From the NCBI GenBank assembly GCA_031260865.1, contig JAISKQ010000118.1:1-6381 (forward strand): a DNA stretch of 6,381 nucleotides. Direction: 5' to 3'. The DNA is from Prevotella sp. Lineage in GTDB: Bacteria > Bacteroidota > Bacteroidia > Bacteroidales > Dysgonomonadaceae. Below the pieces are notes generated by a model that was not told the origin of the DNA, did no database searches, and worked only from the letters and a program-made list of their open reading frames with translations. Position 1 is the stretch's first letter. Every line of letters starts with the position of its first letter. Made by a program: the position numbers and the translations under genes. This document shows, piece after piece, positions 4,789 to 6,381 of this stretch.

Positions 4789-6246
4789 TTATTTAGCGGG
4801 AATATTTTTCAATGTTTCCAACAAGAAATTCCACCATTTTTCCACCGAAGATATTTCTATCTGTTCTTCAGGGGAGTGCGCGTTTCGGATCGTAGGTCCG
4901 CAGGAAATCATATCCAAATGAGGATATTTTTCCAAGAACAAACCACATTCCAGACCCGCGTGTATCGCCATAATCTCAGGATCTTTGCCAAAGAGGTCTT
5001 TATACGCTTTTTTAGCCACGGCTAATATCTCAGAGTCCGGATTAGGCTTCCAGCCCGGATACCCGGCGGTATGCGACACATCCGCCTTTGCCAATGTAAA
5101 CACGGCGTTAACCATATTCGCGGCGTTATCTTTCAATGAGTTGGCCGAACTTCTCTGACTTGCCGTGATAACAATCTTGTTTCCTTCTTTCATTTTCACG
5201 GAAGCCAAGTTTGTGGATGTTTCCACCAATCCCGGTATTTCGTGACTCATCGCCAACACACCGTGAGGACAAGCATATAACGCGTTCAACAGATTAGTTG
5301 TCGTCTCTTTATCCAACACAAAAGCAGGAGCATCCGCCGACGCCACGGTCATTTTCACATTCGGATCAACCGCCTTCAGTTCAGCTTCGATTTGAGGAGC
5401 CAAGATATTCAGTTCAACAATGACGTCTTCTTTATGATTATACGGCACACCGACAATGGCATACGCTTCGCGCGCGATGGCGTTATGCAGGTTACCGCCG
5501 TCTATCGCCGCCAAAGCCAAGTCGAATTTCCGGCTCAAAGCCCATAAATAACGATTCAATATCTTATTGGCATTTCCCAAACCTTTATGAATTTCCGAGC
5601 CTGAGTGCCCGCCGTTCAAGCCGTTAACCTGCACCTTGAACCAAAAATAACCGGCAGGTATTTCTTGCTTTTTATAAGAGAAAGCAACCGTAGTAACCTT
5701 GCCTCCGGCGCAACCTACATATATTTCGCCTTCTTCTTCCGTATCTAAATTTATCAGAATATCCCCATTCAGGAAGTCTTTACTCAACGCGTAAGCGCCG
5801 GTCAAGCCGGTTTCTTCATCCACCGTGAACAAGCATTCCAATTTACCGTGTTCTATTGTGTCGGAAGCGAGTATCGTCAAAGCGGCAGCCACACCCATAC
5901 CATTATCGGCGCCCAACGTAGTTCCTTTAGCCTTCAGCCAGTCACCGTCCACGACTGTTTCTATCGGGTCATTATCGAAGTCATGCTTCGTGCCGCTGTT
6001 TTTTTCACAAACCATATCCACATGACCTTGCAATATAACGGTCGGCAAGTTTTCCTTTCCTTTGGTAGCAGGTTTTGTGATCAAAACATTACCGGCATCA
6101 TCTTTTTTCACCTCAAGATGGTGTTTTTTAGCGAACTCCAGCAGATAAGCTATTATTTTTTCTTCCTTTTTAGAAGGGCGCGGAATTTGGGTTATTTCAT
6201 GGAAATAGTTCCATATACCACTTGGTTTTAAATCTTTAATTGTCAT
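4789..6246 (-). CDS. pepD: aminoacyl-histidine dipeptidase (Xaa-His dipeptidase), M20 family
   Basis: A complete 485-residue cytoplasmic dipeptidase of the M20C/PepD type, which hydrolyses dipeptides such as carnosine (beta-Ala-His) and other Xaa-His substrates for amino-acid recovery. The di-zinc site is intact: H75 and D77 in GHVDM, D114 in GADNG, the E144-E145 pair in DEETG, D168 in NLDTEEEGE, and H457 in NAHSPEE. These fit, with a shift of four or five residues, the five metal ligands and two catalytic acids described for Vibrio PepD. The lid/dimerisation domain covers roughly 185-395 and includes NGLNGGHSGSEIH; GLECGLF lies in the C-terminal catalytic part. There is no signal peptide. 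The ATG at 6244-6246 gives MTIKDLKPSGIW, the usual family beginning. It has its own promoter at 6288-6318 and appears to be transcribed alone; a hairpin lies downstream. Confidence 0.96.
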   Translation of the reverse strand: MTIKDLKPSGIWNYFHEITQIPRPSKKEEKIIAYLLEFAKKHHLEVKKDDAGNVLITKPATKGKENLPTVILQGHVDMVCEKNSGTKHDFDNDPIETVVDGDWLKAKGTTLGADNGMGVAAALTILASDTIEHGKLECLFTVDEETGLTGAYALSKDFLNGDILINLDTEEEGEIYVGCAGGKVTTVAFSYKKQEIPAGYFWFKVQVNGLNGGHSGSEIHKGLGNANKILNRYLWALSRKFDLALAAIDGGNLHNAIAREAYAIVGVPYNHKEDVIVELNILAPQIEAELKAVDPNVKMTVASADAPAFVLDKETTTNLLNALYACPHGVLAMSHEIPGLVETSTNLASVKMKEGNKIVITASQRSSANSLKDNAANMVNAVFTLAKADVSHTAGYPGWKPNPDSEILAVAKKAYKDLFGKDPEIMAIHAGLECGLFLEKYPHLDMISCGPTIRNAHSPEEQIEISSVEKWWNFLLETLKNIPAK

Positions 6247-6287
6247 TTTTCACTATTTAATTATTACTCATATTTTCTAAGAACATC

Positions 6288-6318
6288 TAAAATTATAGAG
6301 ATATAGCTTAAAAAGCAA
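6288..6318 (-). promoter_or_regulatory. probable pepD promoter
   Basis: On the minus strand a -33 ATTG (TTG at 6316-6318) is followed after 20 nt by TAATTTTA (6288-6295), seven of eight bases of the Bacteroidetes -7 consensus TAnnTTTG. A start near 6280 would give a leader of about 35 nt. One arm of an inverted repeat (6299-6309) lies between the two boxes. Confidence 0.55.
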
Positions 6319-6376
6319 TTTTTTTACAACTTTTATAGGTTTAAAAGTGATGTTATTTTAACCTAAAGCTATATCT
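6299..6376. repeat. 11-bp inverted repeat linking divergent promoters
   Basis: AGATATAGCTT at 6299-6309 and its exact reverse complement AAGCTATATCT at 6366-6376 are separated by 56 bp. The left arm lies inside the probable pepD promoter; the right arm overlaps the -7 box of the divergent plus-strand promoter. Each direction of transcription therefore meets the same AAGCTATATCT. It could be a paired operator or simply two similar promoter cores. Confidence 0.5.
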
Positions 6377-6379
6377 TTG
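6372..6379 (+). promoter_or_regulatory. -7 box of a promoter for a gene beyond the right edge
   Basis: TATCTTTG matches TAnnTTTG exactly and is identical to the rpsF -7 box. The -33 position holds only a weak match (around 6349-6352). The promoter points out of the window, so a plus-strand gene divergent from pepD is expected just to the right; the gene itself is not visible. Confidence 0.6.
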
Positions 6380-6381
6380 CC

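Noticed and set aside
4776..4789. ACTTG-CAAC-CAAGT hairpin at the pepD stop codon as terminator
   Set aside because: The stem is only 5 bp and has no T-tract after it in the direction of transcription.
6014..6022. ATATCCACA, an 8-of-9 match to the DnaA box
   Set aside because: It lies inside pepD and is explained by the codons of the conserved GHVDM metal-binding motif.
5825..6231. Plus-strand open frames opposite the start of pepD
   Set aside because: They are antisense to a complete, highly conserved enzyme and show no domain or start signal.

Overview
The window looks like chromosomal DNA from a member of the Bacteroidales, and the rpsF start and general gene style would fit Parabacteroides or a close relative. 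This rests on four things seen in the sequence. Promoters have the Bacteroidetes -33 TTG / -7 TAnnTTTG form, and there are no Shine-Dalgarno sequences. The start of ribosomal protein S6 is Bacteroides-like. One lipoprotein carries a Bacteroidetes-type surface export signal after its lipid-anchor cysteine. The genus is an inference; the order is fairly safe.

Layout from left to right: the 5' end of rpsF runs off the left edge on the minus strand (1-116). It is divergent from a MarR-family regulator on the plus strand (279-755), and the 162-bp space between them holds two well-formed divergent promoters plus palindromic candidate operators. A minus-strand block follows that is transcribed from right to left. 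It starts with a cytoplasmic FrnE/DsbA-like thiol oxidoreductase (3207-3932), continues with a predicted surface-exposed beta-helix lipoprotein (1783-3207), and ends with an exported endonuclease/exonuclease/phosphatase-fold protein (768-1799). The three overlap by 1 and 17 nt, so they are very probably one translationally coupled operon. The operon converges on the MarR gene with only 12 nt between stop codons.

Upstream of the operon lies a minus-strand gene for a small exported Spy/CpxP-like protein (about 4047-4613). It has no ATG start, and the most sensible reading is an ATT start. The space between it and the next gene (4614-4788) is the densest noncoding stretch in the window: two perfect consensus DnaA boxes in the same orientation, an AT-rich core, a perfect 9-bp hairpin, and one of two copies of a 16-mer that also precedes the oxidoreductase gene.

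The last gene is pepD, a complete M20-family aminoacyl-histidine dipeptidase (4789-6246, minus strand) with all metal and catalytic residues. The right edge holds its promoter and a divergent promoter for a gene beyond the window; the two share an 11-bp inverted repeat.

Most genes are ordinary housekeeping or envelope genes. The parts most worth a second look are the DnaA-box region, the missing ATG, the repeated 16-mer, the coupled oxidoreductase/lipoprotein/nuclease operon and the right-edge inverted repeat. I found no phage, insertion sequence, CRISPR array, tRNA or rRNA. No gene-free stretch exceeds 300 bases.
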